The position numbers and the translations under genes were made by a program. A stretch of DNA of 64,000 nt. It comes from Perca fluviatilis. Taxonomy: Eukaryota > Chordata > Actinopteri > Perciformes > Percidae. The DNA lies in the NCBI RefSeq assembly GCF_010015445.1, contig NC_053121.1, forward strand, positions 28,872,434 through 28,936,433, given 5' to 3'. The notes below the pieces were generated by a model. That model did no database searches and had not been told where the DNA came from. It saw nothing but the letters and a program-made list of their open reading frames with translations. Positions 10,073 through 21,390 of the stretch are shown here, piece after piece; the first letter of the stretch is position 1, and each line of letters starts with the position of its first letter.

Positions 10073-13000
10073 CATAAAATGCGACCACCATTTATAGCCC
10101 TGTCTCCTGTTATTCTTTTGCCACTTATGCATAGACAAACAGGTAAATTTGCATCTCTCCAGGGGACATCCCTGCTGGGCTTTGTATGGGTTACATTGCT
10201 CACGTTGGTCTGATTACTAAAATGTTTCCTTATTGTACTTCTAAATCATTCAGCAGATAAGGGTGGGCTGTTATCTAGGAGAAATAATAATAATGAGGGA
10301 CACACAAAAAATTAATGAGGTTTTTCCTGTACTACACCTCTAGAGGCAAGGGTCGGCTTAGTAGCAATGTCACTGAGCAGGAATTGGGACTGTTGTGTTG
10401 CTGTGCTATCAATTCATATGCGTTAATTGCATAACCAAACTGTTCTGCCAAAACAAGGCAAGCTGAAGAAGCAGTGAGTGTGACCGGTTGTTTTCTGTAT
10501 CAGTAAACACAAGATTTCTTGCACAACTTGCTTCAACACGCACACAAAGAAACCCTGCTGTCTTGTTTTGTAGTTGCATTTGTTGCAAAGTTTTAAAGTA
10601 GAGCAGACACAAACTCAGTCCCAAGAGAAGCAATACGTTAGCGAATACCCTTTAGCAAGCCAGGGACTAAGACCTAATAGTATTTTAAAGCAGCTGCACT
10701 TGGCAATCCATCATGGAGATAGAAATCTCAGTCTGTCCCCTCATACTACAATAGACTTACCGTCATCACATACAAAGGCGCCAGCATATACATTTATGCA
10801 CCAAGTAATTCGGGACTGCTTGGAAATAAATCATGACGCAACAAAATCATATAAAATGTGTCCAATCTCCATTTGATTACAGGTAACATTAAACTTTATC
10901 AGGAAGTTTCATCTGCCCGCTACGAAACTGGAGAGAAATCTGTGCCCTGCAGACCAGGTAGGCAGAATGGACTCTGCTCAAGATAATGTCATTTAAAGAG
11001 AAGCTGTCCTACTTCTTTCCACACAACTCATATCCCCCAAACTGAAAGTGGGATACAATAACCTCCTGCTACTTCTCAGGGAAATATTATGCCAAAGAAA
11101 TATCTTTTGGGGGGGGAATGGCACTCATTTGAATTCCACCCACTGAGTAACAAGTACACAGGAACAAGTATATTTACCAATAATAGATTGAAACAATAAT
11201 TGATAGAGACAGAAATAGGAAAACCGAGAGATGAAATTTACTGCCTTCTAAGCTTGACTTATCTCGGAATAGAGTTTACTATATTTACATTTGTGACAAT
11301 CTATAAACTGCAAACTGAAAGTGTGGGAATCTTCCATAAGATTTTCAAGTTTACCGTTATTGTTCCATTTGTCAAGATACAGTAATCTTGTCATGCCTGC
11401 AAAGCCTACTGAACTGAATGTAATTGATTTAAACAGATGGGGAGTGTGTCAGAGAGAACACGCACACACACAAATAGACGGCACTGACAGAAATCTGACA
11501 GAAGATATGTCAAAATGAAAAATAGTACAATTTCTTTTATTTTCTTTCCTTTGTTGAGTGAGAGTGTAGCAATGTTTTTTTTCCTGCAATTCCCTTCTTT
11601 TGATATACTGGCATGATGAAGTCCGCCTTTATTCTCACACCGCTGCCTTGACTGAGTGATGTTTCGTTCAAAGGCGTGTTAATATTTGCATTTGCCTGAT
11701 TGCATTGTGAGGAAACTCTTTCAACTTGGTGGAATAGAAAAAGGGGAGAACAGTATGGGAGAGTTTTACACATCCATCCTCAGCCCACACACCTCAGCCC
11801 TTCATCGCTGCTACCACACCAAACCTTTGTAATTTAACCTGAGATATCAGGATGGGCGCCACTGATGCCAGGTGCATACAAAAAATAATGCTCTCTCATT
11901 GGACCCCTCTCCTAGGTGTGCTATTTTGTCATGCATTATGCATATATTCAAATATGGGACTCTGAAATGGATTACTTGAAAGGGCACCTGTGGTTCCCAG
12001 CTCAAAGATATACGCAACAGGGGAAACGAAGCGAACAGAGCTATCATTTAGCCGACGCACAGCTGTATGGAGAAGTGGAGAAACACTTTTAGACAGTTCT
12101 GTAATTCAGAAGTGGGTGATGACTGATAAATGGGGATGAATTCACAAGCAGCCTTGAGGGTATATGCAGGTATATGGATCTTTTTCTCTGTGTATGTGTA
12201 CAAGACCATTAGCTTAATTACCTCTGAAATATAAATGAAAGTTGAAGCAGAGTATAGCACAGTATAGCATCAGTCCTTACTTTATTTAATCACTTTCGTA
12301 AACAACTTGATGAATGTAATCCGTATGGGAAAAATATGGGAAAAGAAAGAGCGAACTGACAGACCAGGTTTTTAACTTACAATATCACAAGATTGTTTCA
12401 AAACATCTAAGTTTTACAATCAAATAAAGGAGGTATACAGTGGAAGGGGATGCTGGTTTCAAGTATTTTCACCATTGTGAATTACATTTTTTTGTTAATC
12501 TTTTATATCCTAAATTTTTAATATACACTGTAGAAACATGGCAGTCTTCTGGATAATTTAACAACACCACAGGTTTATAATATGGCCAGCAGGTTGAATT
12601 CTGTCAATTCTGTTGAATACCCCTAAATAATAATAACCCTAAACCCAGGATGTATAACCACTGTTGTTATGGAGAATAAGCCATTCAGGAGCACAAACCC
12701 AAGCTGGGTGTTTCATAACAGAAACATCTAATCTAATGACACAGTTACTTATCTTTAAGTGACTTATGATTTAGCCAGAAGCCCATCCAAGCACTGCAGG
12801 TGCTCAACTGCCAGTCACCTAGCTGTATCTATGCAGAAAATGAACACTGCCTCTGGACGCCCAACACTAATTCCTAACACTGTGTTACTTTATTACACAT
12901 ACAGTTCACAGACTTCAGGAGCTGCTCCGCACATCCACATAGTTGTCGCTCCCTTAGTACAAATTCTGATGGTCACTCAGATCCAGGTAAGCAAATGGAA

Positions 13001-13295
13001 GTGTATTACCTTTTGTTAAGACTACACCAGCAATGACCGTTAACATCTGGGAGAACACACCTCCCTTCCCCGGTTCATCCAGAATGGTCAAGGGAGTCAA
13101 AGTGGCAATTTATCTTACCTGAAAAAAGTAAAATGCCTCTAAAATTTCATCCCTCCAGATGCCATGATGACATTCATCACAGATTGATCAAATAACGGTA
13201 CTTAGTTTATTCCTCAACAACCATAATTTCTCCAGCCACTACCAACTAGGGCAGGTATGATTCCTCACTAAATAAAATAAATAAATAAAACTTGT
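10073..13295. other. Unique-looking sequence, no gene recognised
   Basis: No transposon ends, RNA genes or convincing exons. A weak exon-like stretch (10882-10972) is flanked by AG and GT dinucleotides but is open in two frames and matches nothing I recognise. A G9 tract lies near 11109. Confidence 0.45.
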
Positions 13296-14330
13296 GTGCA
13301 AATCAGAGGTGTCAAGTAACAAAGTACAAATACTTCGTTACCTTACTTAAGTAGAAATTTTGGGTATCTATACATTACTGGAGTAATTATTTTACAGCAT
13401 ACTTTTTACTTCTACTCCTTACATTTTCATGCAATTATCTGTACTTTCTACTCCTTACATTTTAAAAATAGCCTTGTTACTCCTATTTCAGTTTGGCTTG
13501 TTTTCATTCCGGCTTGTCATCGTTAAAAAAAAAAAAAACACACAAAAACAACCTATCCAGATAAATCGCGCCATCCGGATAGAGTGAATTTGATTGTGGT
13601 TGGATGAGAAGTATAAACATATACCATTCCGACACCCTATTCGTTTGTACGCAATCCATTGCATCTACACAGACCCAGTGCTAATACGGCACCGGTGCCT
13701 TAACGACCGTTATCTACCGGACCGAATAGCAACGTGGATTTCGGTGCCTTATTTAGGTGCCACTTAAATGCCTGCGCTTCTCTCTGATGCTCCGAAAACG
13801 GTCGATAGAGGGAACTGAAACATCGACGCACGAGACACTAGTAAAAACTCGACAGCAGGTAACGTTAGCCTACCGTTAGCTAGCAGCTGGAATAAACATG
13901 GTTAAAATGCTGACAGCTAAACGGTGTAAAAGTGTGTCTGTATTGCACTAGAGAGGATTGTAACACCAGACTGTAGCTGCCGTTGTCTGAAAAACACAGA
14001 AGAGATGTGTCACCTTTCTCAGCCCTTCTGAGTTTGCAGGTATGACTTTAATATAACATTATTATAGTCATTATGGCCTTTAGAAAAATCTTTTTTTGTG
14101 GAGGTGGGCTAGTGCACTATTAGGCCCCTGTTGGGCGGCTAAGCTTTTGTCCATTTTTTCCCCCTTACATTACTTTTAATTTTATACTTTAAGTAGTTTT
14201 GAAACCAGTACTTGAGTACAAAAAAGCTTGAGTTGATACTTAAACTTCTACAGAAGTCTTTTCAAAGACTAGTATCTATAATTCTACTTCAGTAATGAAT
14301 GTGAATACTTTTGACACCTCTGGTGCAAAT
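13296..14330. mobile_element. hAT-type element, copy 1 of 2 in this window
   Basis: GTGCAAAT flanks the element exactly on both sides (13296-13303 and 14323-14330). The ends CAGAGGTGTCAA (13304) and TTGACACCTCTG (to 14322) are inverted copies. Length is 1,019 bp, with no transposase frame. An A-run with CACAC near 13527-13547 sits where the second copy (59239-61368, opposite orientation) has a 60-bp GT microsatellite. This copy also keeps the uninterrupted site that is occupied by a 1-kb insertion in the second copy. Confidence 0.92.
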
Positions 14331-14339
14331 TAATTATAA

Positions 14340-15196
14340 TGCGGGTTCTAGGGACACTTAATCTGTAGTCCCGCTTTAGCTCTGAAGCTAGCCCATCTCC
14401 GGCTACATGCAGTTTTTTTATCATCAGGTCGACGGTCCAGTGAGTGAGTCAAAGATAGCAGCACGAAAGGACGAGCATGGCGAGTGATGGCGACCCACAA
14501 GAGTTAGAGGACCTGCCAGCCTCGCAAGTTTGGGAAAACTTCAAGTCGGTATGGCTGCAGCCTGGAGCCTTGCCCTCCCGCCTGGTGCCGTCCCCGCCTT
14601 GAAAACTTCGGTCTTCGGGTCAGTTACAGTAGTAGTCTTCAGGTGAGAGAGTGGTGGATAAGACAAGAACTGTGTGTCGGCGTTGTTCAGCAGTTGTTGG
14701 GTATGTGAGTGGAAATACATCTAAAATGCTAACACATATCCGACGCCATCACCCAGATGTGCCATTCACTGGAACGGGACAAATAAACTGTCCAACTTCT
14801 CCTCCCTACAGTGCTTACCCAGCCTTTAGATACAAATAATTAAAGTTAAATTAAAGGGAGAAGAGCTTGGATGTTAAACAAGAGCTTATTCATTATTTTA
14901 CCTACTGTTAAAAAAAGCAAATACAGGTTAATCTCTCATACACTACTCTTTTTGCACTTGCTGTGTTTACTTTAAGTTTTTATTTTTGTATTCCTCCTGA
15001 AAGTGACTTTATTTTGTTGTTGGATTTATAGCCTACATCTGCCTTCAGGTTGCACTAAAAATTCATTTTACTTATAAAAATTAATCGTTAGATTAATCGA
15101 AAAATGTAGATTAGGTAGGTAGATGTTAGATTAGTCGACTAATCGAAATTATCGCTAGATTAATCGTTTAAAAAATAATCATTTGGGACAGCCCTA
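14340..15196 (+). mobile_element. Decayed hAT (ZBED-type) transposon remnant
   Basis: A relic starting just right of the hAT copy above. It contains the 5' coding part of a BED-finger transposase (14477-14839) and a 3' end rich in ATTAATCG words that finishes in GGGACAGCCCTA at 15196, a typical hAT terminus (TAGGGCTGTCCC when read inward). The catalytic core is missing, and I could not find the matching left terminus, so the left boundary is approximate. Confidence 0.7.
14477..14839 (+). pseudogene. hAT transposase N-terminus with BED zinc finger (broken)
   Basis: The ATG at 14477 opens MASDGDPQELEDLPASQVWENF, then the frame is cut at codon 22 by a short insertion and reaches a stop near 14600. 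After a frame change the sequence continues as VVDKTRTVCRRC, then NTSKMLTHIRRHH (14651-14780). That is the C-x2-C ... H-x4-H pattern of a BED finger as found in hAT transposases and ZBED proteins, with the usual VDKTRTVC lead-in. The frame ends at a stop at 14839, before any catalytic domain. The broken frame and missing core mean it cannot make an active transposase. Domesticated ZBED genes carry a similar finger, but nothing here suggests a host gene. Confidence 0.78.
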
Positions 15197-15835
15197 CTAA
15201 CAACCATATCAAGTTTCAATCAACCCCATGACAATACATTCATTATCATTGTACAACACAGAATTGCTTAAAGAAATGCAGTTGTAGTCCCCTTACGCTA
15301 CATTAGCAAGCTGTAGTCTAGTGGTACGATAGCCGATACTCATGTATTGCTTACCAGACGGCAGCAGGGTAAACTAGTTGACTAATTAGTATATATACTG
15401 TATATATATTTATTATTCTTCATGAAGTTATGGTTAACTGTGTGCCACTGTTAAGGCTTTTACACTACATATCCTACCTCTAAGGTAAAATTGTAGCAGA
15501 AATATATGTGCCCTGCTTTATTTAATCCCAAGGCAGCAGAGAGAAAAACATATCTTACACAGCATTTCTTTGCCAGCTTCACTCTGAATTCATTTCTTGA
15601 AATACCTCCATTTCCTGTCACCTACTCATGTATGACTTCCCCATGGTACACTGCTGCTCACTGTCGTCATAATGCTTTTAGCTGGAGCCATTGCATTGAC
15701 ATTCTTCTCTGACACCATGCTCGTCATTTAAATGTGAGAATGTGAAGTTATGCAAATTTAAATCTGCATTGTACATGTAGATTTGAAAAATTATTTAGAG
15801 CTGAATGTATTTCATGTCCCACTCTACACTGTTCA
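15197..15835. other. No feature recognised
   Basis: AT-rich sequence between the hAT remnant and the LINE. Nothing coding or repetitive is recognised. Confidence 0.4.
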
Positions 15836-16471
15836 CTCTGGTTACTAGAGTCTCTAAAAGTAGAATGGGAGCCAGAGCCTTTAGCAATCAGGCTCCTCTC
15901 CTGTGGAACCAGCTCCCAGTCTGGGTTCTGGGAAGGAAGGCACAATCACCACATTTAAGATTAAACTTAAAAACAGGGCTCTAGAGTGCGACCAAAATTT
16001 GAAAGGGTGCGAATTAAGATTTTTCCTAGGTCGCAATGGTGCACCTAACGTCCTCTCATCCGCTACCTCTCCACGAATGAAGTGATGTCGTTTATATCGA
16101 TATGGTTTAGTGTTGCGTTACATGACCCATTCCTTCTGTAAAGCCATGCCTGTGTTTGGATTTCTCCCCTTACTCTCCGCGCAGCCCCGCCCCCATTCAC
16201 TCACATGGCTCCCTTGCAACATGGAGAGACGTAGCGCTGCCGGTCCAAACTGCTGACTTTGTCTAAAGTTTTAATTGTTATTAACACACCTTGCGGCCGC
16301 CACGGGCGAAAAACAATAAATAAATGCCGCCGACCCGCCAAAGCGCATTTGACCCATGCTAGACCCATTCATAATGAGTCAGCCTTCACTCTATGAGTAG
16401 CATAGCTTCAGTCCATCGCTCTCCCTTTGTATCCCTATGTCTTTCTGTCGGTCTGTTTTTTTGTTTGTTTT

Positions 16472-16604
16472 TAAAGATTTCAGCCTTTACTTTGATAGGA
16501 AAGCTGAAGACATGAAATGGGAAAGAGAGGGGGGAATGACATGCAGGAAAGGGCCGCAGGTCGGAGTCGAACCTCTATATTTACCAACTGAGCTATCCGG
16601 GCGT
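16472..16604 (-). mobile_element. tRNA-derived SINE copy 1
   Basis: Read on the minus strand, the head has an A box TAGCTCAGTTGG (16584-16595) and a perfect B box GGTTCGACTCC (16563-16573), followed by the body with GACATGCAGG-type and GAAATGGG words. Only 10 nt lie between the boxes, so the anticodon region is deleted and this is not a tRNA gene. The same body occurs at 27750-27898. It lies within the hAT element at 15974-17069. Confidence 0.82.
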
Positions 16605-16661
16605 CCTCTCTCTTTTAATCAGTCTGTTATTGTTGTTGATAACAAGTGAAGGAGCCTTCTC

Positions 16662-16738
<77 letters not shown>
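16662..16738. repeat. (GA)n microsatellite
   Basis: About 38 GA units with one AA interruption near 16681, inside the hAT insertion. It generates an RERERE open frame that is not a gene. Confidence 0.97.
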
Positions 16739-16740
<2 letters not shown>

Positions 16741-17465
16741 TCTCCTAGGCTATTTATTTCAGATAACTTTCATTTACATGTGTTGCCGCTGTATATTTTC
16801 AAACTAGTAAAGGAAACCCTGTCTTTGCATTTTATTTTAATCACAATCTGTTTTAATAAAAGAGCTTGTGAAAAGTGGCTTTGACTTAAAACTGAACATT
16901 TAGCCCACATTGTAAAAAAAATACAGAGCTATATATCGTGTAACGCCATTCAGAGTTAACGGCGACGCGAGGAAAAATTTGGGTGCACCTAAATTTTGTG
17001 CTGGTGCACCTAAATAAAAAAGTAAGGCGCACCAGTGCAACCAAGGCAAAAAGTTAGTCTGGAGCCCTGTAAAACTCTCCTCTTTGATAAAGTTTACAGT
17101 TAGGGAGTGAGGAGTTGCAGTGTTCGCCTAGATTGACGGGGAGGGTGTATTTCTGCAGACACGGCACCCCTTCTCTTCTCTGCTTCTCTTCATAGTCACC
17201 CGATTTATCTACCAACCCTTATAGAGCTGGCTCAGGTTTTGCCTTGGACCAGCTCTTAATTATGCTGTTGTAGTTTTAGACTACCGGGGGATTTCCTTTG
17301 ACAGACTGAGCTCCTCTCTCCTCTCTCTTTACATCTGTGTGCACCCAGAAATGCTTGTTACTAACTTTGCTCTGAGGAGCTTATTCCCCAAAGTCCTTAT
17401 GTTTTTTCACCCCAGTTTCCTTGGATTAGGGTGGCACCTAAATCATGGTTGTAGCGGTCGCCGTG

Positions 17466-17569
17466 GTCCTGCTCCATGCCCTGCTACGCCCTGCAGTGCA
17501 CGGCTACGTCCTGCTATGCCCTGCAGTGCCCTGCTACACCCTGTAATGCCCTGCAGTGCCCTGCTTCAC
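17466..17569 (+). repeat. 10-bp minisatellite in the LINE 3' untranslated region
   Basis: About ten units resembling CCCTGCTACG or CCCTGCAGTG follow one another with few changes. It sits between the LINE stop codon and the conserved 3' tail. Confidence 0.85.
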
Positions 17570-17866
17570 CATGAACTCCTACAACTATTATTTCTAGTCA
17601 CTTCCATTATCTTTATTGTGACTATAATTGCCACTGTTCATCACACTCCCAACGGCACAGTCAGACACCGCCTACCAAGAGCCTGGGTCTGTCCGAGGTT
17701 TCTCCCTAAAAGGAAGTTTTTGTCACCACTCGAGGTTTCTGCTGAATTACTGGAATTGTTGGGTCTTTGAAAAATATAGAGTGTGGTCTAGACCTCGTCT
17801 ATCTGTAAAGTGTCTTTAGATAACTCTTGTTGATGATTTGATACTATAAATAAAATTGAATTGAAT

Positions 17867-18845
17867 CTAATGCCTTTGCAGAATATATTCATGTTAGCAG
17901 TGAATCTCTCCATATTAACAATTCCATCAAACAAAATTCTTGTAAAACATTTTACTTGGTGAATTCAAAATTGTCAAAAACACCTGCTACTTTTTCTTCC
18001 TACAATAAAGCAATTCTACTGCTGGATCTCGATATTTGTAGCTTTAGAAAGCGCCCAAGGGAGATGAATGAGGTCCGCCCTCCTGCTGTGAAGTAATCCC
18101 TTTTCCTTTCTGATGAGGCTCTATCCTATACAAAGCAAACTGAGGCACACTTTCTTTTATCCTTTCATGTGTGCACAAGAGAGCCACACACATCCTCCTA
18201 TAGAGCGTCAAAAGCAGACAGATGCACGGTTAGTTCTGAACAAAGGTGACCGCTCTCAGTCATCCACTCTTACTGCAGGTGAAATTGGGGTCTCATTCTT
18301 GACTCTGGCAGGGACCCTTGTATCTGGGGCTCAGATCCAGAATGCCTGAATGTCAGCTACTGTATGTGTGAAGCCCAAAAATAGCAAAGCAACAAGTGAA
18401 GGAACCAGGGTAATATCCTTAATCACACGCGTGGGTCTGTGCGCCTGCATGTGCGGATATGCGAACTTCATGCTTTAATGGCGTGAATAAAAATGTACTC
18501 TATTGTATCTGAAGAAACAGTGAAGTTATCCTCCCTGTCTCCCTCCCATCTGCGGTTTCTTTGTGCTCCGGATACATAAGCTATACGAGTGCTGGCTGGC
18601 AAAGAAGTGTTTAGCCTATGAGCTTCTGTCTCATCAGTACAAGCTATAGAAGCTTATTTCCCCAGCGTCCCCTGCACATGTGATGATGTAGAGTGAACCC
18701 ACTCTGTACGGTATGCTTTTATGTAACACAATGAACATCAATTAGTTGCACTATGAGGATCTTTCAGTTCCTCTATATACTCTATACAAACACATTGCAA
18801 ACACATACAGTAATGTAAATTAGAGTCTGACCAATGAGCAGACTG
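17867..18845. other. No feature recognised
   Basis: Mixed-composition sequence without transposon ends or convincing open frames. Confidence 0.45.
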
Positions 18846-19562
18846 ATCTCATAAAGTGGCTTATGTATGACACGCCAATTCGTATGCCGTTTTGGCGTGT
18901 TATAAAGACACAATCGCTTTTTAGCGTGGCGTTTTTCAACCGTTTTACTTTTTAAGCCTTCCCCAATGTTTCTTTCCTAAACCCAACCGTTTGTTTTCTA
19001 AGCGTGTGACGTTGGTCACAGTCATCTTTTTGCGTTACTAAAGCCTTTTCTCTTTTTTTTTTTTTACACGGGTGATGTTCTCGCGATAGTACGGCACGTT
19101 CTCGCGATAACACGCATGTTTACATCCGCTGTATACAGCGTAGACATACACGTGGATAGCCTAAAATGCGTACAGATAACACGCCATTTGGCTTTAGGAA
19201 AGTGGCGTGTATGTTTATGGAAAGTCATGATGCCATGTTGCAATGAGGGACTTTTGAGGCTGATACTGCTATCAATATTGAAGAGATTTATCAAATGGAT
19301 AGTAATTTTCTAAGCAAAAATGCCAAAAAAAAAGAAAAGGTTTTCGTCAGCTTTTATTCAGACTAATATCATTAAGTGGCGTATGTATGACATGCCAATT
19401 CGTATGCCATTTTGAGCGTTATCAAGACACCTAATCGCTTTTTAGCATGTTTATCAACGCTGTTTGGCCTCCATTGACCTACATTACCATTTCTTGTTTT
19501 CCTAAGCATGTGACGTTGGTCGCTGTTGTGTTTTTGTCGTTTTGTGTGTTACTAAAGCCTTT
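18846..19562 (+). repeat. Two direct copies of a dispersed repeat, about 520 bp apart
   Basis: 18846-19048 and 19367-19562 are diverged direct copies. Both begin ATcATaAAGTGGC with GTATGTATGACAcGCCAATT following, both contain CTAAGCgTGTGACGTTGGTC, and both end ACTAAAGCCTTT. Between them lies TCGCGATAGTACGG, TCGCGATAACACG and a GTGGCGTGTATGTTTATG segment that resembles the repeat start in reverse. The family is unidentified, and CpG content is high for the region. Confidence 0.75.
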
Positions 19563-19613
19563 GTGTTTTAATGTTCTTTTCCTTAACTCCACCTTATTAT
19601 AATTTTTTTTCTA

Positions 19614-19637
19614 GTGCTAGCGCTAGCATGCTAGCGG
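19614..19637. repeat. Overlapping NheI-type palindromes
   Basis: GCTAGCGCTAGC and GCTAGCATGCTAGC overlap here. Such words are common in the untranslated parts of fish DNA elements. Confidence 0.8.
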
Positions 19638-19889
19638 TTAGCCCCCTCGTTCTCAATGGCAAAACACTGCTACAACACACACAAGTTCACCATAATCTAC
19701 AAAAGAACTACTTACATGTCCTTGTTCTGCAGGTATTCCACGCAACGTTGGAAGTGCGCCCTCATTTAGAAAAAGTCTCCCGGCTAATCCTGCCTTGTAC
19801 TGACTGAAGTTAGAAAAACAGCTAGCAAGCTGATGTGATCCTTAACTAGCTACTGTGCCTCAATGTGCGAATCCGAACAAAGATGGTAC

Positions 19890-20083
19890 AGAAGTGAGAT
19901 GTCTCACTCTGTAGCTAAAATAGAGACCTGAACACACAGGGTGAAAAGAGAATCTGCAGCAATGTGCAGTACAACCAAAATATTATGTTTTTTGAAAAAA
20001 TTAAACCATGTACACCTATTCTGGTACAACCTCACAATACAATTATGAACCTGAAAATGAGCATAATATGGGCGCTTTAAATC
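19890..20083 (-). mobile_element. Partial second copy of the MITE at 9602
   Basis: On the minus strand this matches the first ~170 bp of the 9602-10070 element: GCATAATATGGGCGCTTT at the edge, then AACCTGAAAATGAGC, TGCAGCAATGTGCAGTACAAC and CACACAGGGTGAAAAGAG-type words in reverse order. The other end is missing, or lies in the poorly matched sequence to the left (19600-19890). Confidence 0.75.
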
Positions 20084-20154
20084 TTTTTCACTGCTGGTCG
20101 GACTAATCAAGCAATTTGAATTTATCAATTTGGGATTTTGAACTAATGCTACAC

Positions 20155-21054
20155 TCGTTACTTATAAGTAGCCTACAATAAAACCTACATGATTAAAGAG
20201 TCAATACTTATCAATACCCTGTTCTACAGGCAGAAACATGTAGAAACCGATATTTCAGTCTGCTGTCTGCGCTGTCCACTTTTGTCCACCGCGCTGTACA
20301 AACACAGCTCTACTCTGCAAATAGCGACTTTACAAACAAGCTAAAATGAAAGATGTCAGTTTGTAGTCTAACTGTTATCTTAATTTGCAACCAATCTTGA
20401 ACTTTGGACAAACTCTTGTAAACGTAGCTGCTGTCTAAACGAGCCATCCTCTCCGCTGGAGCGGTAAACCTATGGACGTATTATAAGACCAAAACAAATA
20501 CATGTGGCTACTTAATATGCACGTGAATGACACAGCGTTCTTCATTCTTGATGATATTTCCGGTTGTATTATTTAGCAACAACATTGTCTTATTTCAAAT
20601 TAGGCATACAGGACGAATGCTAGCCTGCTTATCAGTTCATTCATCATTACAGCTGCTGTTTTCCACAACTTTTCACTTCAGGCTCTTTGACAGTGACATT
20701 TTTACCTGATAACAGGTCGTTCTTTCTGCAAGCATTTCCCACCAATCACAACACTGATTACTTTTCAGTAATCAAGACTTTAACCATCACTCCTCAGTGA
20801 ACTTCCCCCTGATCTGAGATCATTTTCTAGTTAAGTAGCCTATCTAGTTATCATTATGGATTTCCCATGTTTTTACGAGTTTACTTACACTAATACATGT
20901 AAAAAATTATAGCATTAATTTAGTAAGAAAGTGAAATATCAAACAAGAAGATGCATATTAGGTATAATTTTATTTTCTTTATTTGAAAGTGCGGCCCCGG
21001 AGTGTCTGCTTAAAAAAATTCTGGCCCTTGGAAAAATGTAGTGGATGACCCCTG
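20155..21054 (-). mobile_element. hAT-type element related to 30728-32243
   Basis: From about 20155 to 20765 the sequence aligns, in reverse orientation, with 30980-31600: shared words include CCTCTCCGCTGGAGCGGTAAA, AAGTAGCC-type segments and TTTTCCACAACTTTT. It ends at 21054 in GGATGACCCCTG, a CAGGGGTC-type hAT terminus read inward. The opposite terminus is not visible and may be disrupted by the adjacent MITE. Confidence 0.7.
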
Positions 21055-21282
21055 GTCTAGCTTTACTGCTAATGGCACAACATCCAGTGGCAGTGGCTAG
21101 CTGGGTTATAACCATTTTCTGAAGCTTCATAGTAGGTGCGGCGTATATTTTCCTGCTTTTTTGTCCTTTGCCAATCACACCCATATTTCTTTCAGGGCCA
21201 GTAAAAATGTAGAAGGGGCCAGCAAAACTCTGATCTACTGGCCCCGGGGGCCAGTGGGGATTTTTTTTAATGTTGAGCCCTG
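21055..21282. mobile_element. Fragment of another hAT-type repeat end
   Basis: GGGGCCAGTGGGGATT is followed by a T-run and TGTTGAGCCCTG ending at 21282. Read inward this is CAGGGCTCAACA, a hAT-type terminus. Only one end is seen, so this is a truncated copy. Confidence 0.5.
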
Positions 21283-21390
21283 TGGAAGACTTGTGGATGC
21301 ACCGACAGAATTGTTGTCATTACTTAAAATTCCTCATGGGGGAGACAGAAACTACGCACTATAGCTTTAACTGATTAATGGAGAAATATA

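Larger units (their letters stand above)
15974..17069. mobile_element. hAT-type element inserted in the LINE coding end
   Basis: The left end CAGGGCTCTAGAG and right end CTGGAGCCCTG are inverted copies. Sub-terminal sequence near both ends carries the GGTGCACCTA word. The LINE frame resumes after the right end, which fixes both boundaries. The shared target bases are only TAAAA, shorter than the 8 bp expected, probably because the left flank mutated. The 1,096-bp insert has no transposase frame. It holds a tRNA-derived SINE and a GA microsatellite, so at least two later events occurred inside it. Confidence 0.83.
15836..17866 (+). mobile_element. L2-like LINE 3' part, split by a hAT insertion
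   Basis: From 15841 the sequence encodes the C-terminal end of an L2-clade reverse transcriptase polyprotein: TRVSKSRMGARAFSNQAP, LLWNQLP, then (after a frameshift) TTFKIKLK. It breaks at 15973 and resumes at 17070 as LKTLLFDKVYS followed by a stop. The 3' untranslated part follows, with a 10-bp minisatellite (17466-17569) and the familiar fish tail ending ATAAATAAAATTGAATTGAA near 17866. It is 5'-truncated and frameshifted, so dead. The 143-codon frame at 17339-17770 is 3' untranslated sequence, not a gene. Confidence 0.85.

Noticed and set aside
10882..10972. Exon-like stretch between AG and GT dinucleotides
   Set aside because: It is open in two frames, the acceptor tract is poor and no protein similarity is recognised.
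16563..16604. Possible tRNA gene on the minus strand
   Set aside because: A and B boxes are present, but the anticodon arm is missing and the sequence continues into a SINE body shared with 27750-27898.
16630..16884. Arg/Glu-rich frame
   Set aside because: It is a translation of the GA microsatellite.
17339..17770. 143-codon plus-strand frame rich in Pro/Cys/Ala
   Set aside because: It runs through the 10-bp minisatellite and the 3' untranslated tail of an L2-like LINE.
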